Shown here in pieces: positions 6,263 to 6,741 of a DNA stretch of 6,741 bases. Source of the DNA: Candidatus Parcubacteria bacterium. Its GTDB lineage: Bacteria > Patescibacteriota > Patescibacteriia > JAACEG01. A program made the translations under genes and the position numbers. The notes beneath the pieces were generated by a model. It did no database searches, was not told the DNA's origin, and was given only the letters and a program-made list of their open reading frames with translations. The first letter of the stretch is position 1. Each line of letters begins with the position of its first letter. The stretch is from positions 1 to 6,741 of the forward strand of contig JAGLTA010000015.1 in assembly GCA_023135505.1 (NCBI GenBank), in the 5' to 3' direction.

Positions 6263-6630
6263 CTAAAAAATTAGCGCATTGGCTTGCGATTATCGCGTGG
6301 GCATGCATCATCTTTTATTTTTCGCACCAGCCAGACTTAAAATCAAGCTTGCCGGATTTTTGGGATTTTGTTTTCAGAAAAATAGCTCATATCAGCGAAT
6401 ACTCGGTGCTAGCCTTTTTGTTAATGAGAACATTTATCCATCATAAAATAACGCGTAAAAATTCAGCGATTTTAGCAGCGATAATCGCTGTCTCATACGC
6501 TATCGGCGATGAATATCACCAGACATTTGTCGCTGGCAGAGGCGGATGTGTCCGCGATGTCCTAATTGACAGCATCGGAATTTTTTTCATAGTTATTTTT
6601 TATAAACCAAAAAATAGACCTGCTGTGTAA
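6259..6630 (+). CDS. VanZ-like family membrane protein
   Basis: This is a 123-aa integral membrane protein of the VanZ-like family, named after the teicoplanin-resistance accessory VanZ. The biochemical role of most members is unknown, and resistance should not be assumed. About four membrane helices are visible (5-21, 44-60, 68-85, 103-116). Family signatures are FYFSHQPD (19-26), RKIAHISEYSVLAF (40-53) and GDEYHQTFVAGRGG (83-96) followed by RDVLIDSIG (99-107). The start codon overlaps the glycosyltransferase stop by ATGA, so translational coupling is likely; there is no Shine-Dalgarno sequence. The pairing suggests a shared envelope-glycan job (inference). The last five residues (RPAV preceded by the end of N118, i.e. 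R119-V123) and the TAA fall inside the right terminal repeat, so the native C-terminus may have been replaced by repeat insertion; all family motifs remain intact. Confidence 0.88.
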   Translation: MTKKLAHWLAIIAWACIIFYFSHQPDLKSSLPDFWDFVFRKIAHISEYSVLAFLLMRTFIHHKITRKNSAILAAIIAVSYAIGDEYHQTFVAGRGGCVRDVLIDSIGIFFIVIFYKPKNRPAV

Positions 6631-6644
6631 TTAGTTTCGCAACG

Positions 6645-6665
6645 AACCCAGTCATCCGACGGGTT
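6645..6665. repeat. Small hairpin module, only in the right repeat
   Basis: AACCC (6645-6649) pairs with GGGTT (6661-6665) and GTC (6651-6653) with GAC (6658-6660), with A6650 bulged and loop ATCC. The arm GACGGGTT is the same 8-mer found in the left 29-bp palindrome (39-46). Placed 15 bases after the VanZ-like stop, it could also stabilise the mRNA 3' end. Confidence 0.65.
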
Positions 6666-6707
6666 AAAAATTTTCATATTTTGAGGCAAATTTTTTAAAC
6701 AATTTTC

Positions 6708-6736
6708 GTAGAGACTGGTTTCAAACCCGTCACTAC
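6708..6736. repeat. 29-bp palindrome within right repeat
   Basis: GTAG.GAC.GGTTT, a central C6722 and the complementary AAACC.GTC.CTAC form a palindrome with two mismatches (A6712/A6732 and T6716/C6728). It matches the palindrome at 34-62 and sits at the outer end of the right repeat. Confidence 0.8.
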
Positions 6737-6741
6737 AAATA

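Larger units (their letters stand above)
6615..6741 (-). repeat. Dispersed palindromic repeat, right (inverted, longer) copy
   Basis: This is the inverted partner of the left repeat, running from TAGACCTGCTG at the end of the VanZ-like gene to CACTACAAATA at the last base of the window. It is 22 bases longer than the left copy, mostly because of an extra module holding a small hairpin (6645-6665). The matched region continues to the final base, so the element may extend beyond the window. It encodes nothing itself except the tail and stop of the VanZ-like gene. Confidence 0.85.

Noticed and set aside
29..6741. CRISPR array or integrative element suggested by repeated ends
   Set aside because: There are only two copies, in inverted orientation and 6.5 kb apart, with no spacers, cas genes, integrase or transposase.

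Overview
The window is an AT-rich bacterial stretch with six protein genes and one tRNA, all on the + strand. Tight gene packing, A/T-ending codons, a lysine-rich tail on L32, near-absence of Shine-Dalgarno sequences and the family mix suggest a Candidate Phyla Radiation (Patescibacteria) genome. That assignment is inference from style, not from a marker phylogeny. The genes use TAA five times and TGA once as stops and show no in-frame TGA, so the standard bacterial code fits and the UGA-glycine recoded CPR lineages do not.

Layout. Positions 1-229 hold one copy of a dispersed palindromic repeat (29-133), then a good promoter, then a hairpin at the predicted transcription start, then gyrA (230-2710). 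Next is a compositionally distinct orphan gene (2750-4054) for a membrane-anchored protein with Asp-box (BNR-type) repeats, whose promoter appears to give a leaderless mRNA. A third promoter drives rpmF (ribosomal protein L32), nusB and tRNA-Thr(GGT), packed with 1- and 5-base gaps and closed by an intrinsic terminator at about 4960-4985. An AT-rich imperfect dyad (5010-5107) fills the leader of the last unit, a GT4-type glycosyltransferase overlapping a VanZ-like membrane protein by ATGA. A second, inverted copy of the terminal repeat (6615-6741) closes the window and supplies the last codons and stop of the VanZ-like gene.

How the genes work together. GyrA (supercoiling), L32 (ribosome), NusB (antitermination and rRNA processing) and tRNA-Thr are core information-processing genes. 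The glycosyltransferase and VanZ-like pair looks like a small envelope-glycan module of unknown substrate. The Asp-box protein is the only true unknown.

I see no convincing undescribed multi-gene system. The points most worth checking are the inverted repeat pair around the whole block, the repeat's contribution to a coding sequence, the orphan gene with its leaderless promoter, the gyrA leader hairpin, and a valine at the quinolone-contact serine of GyrA.
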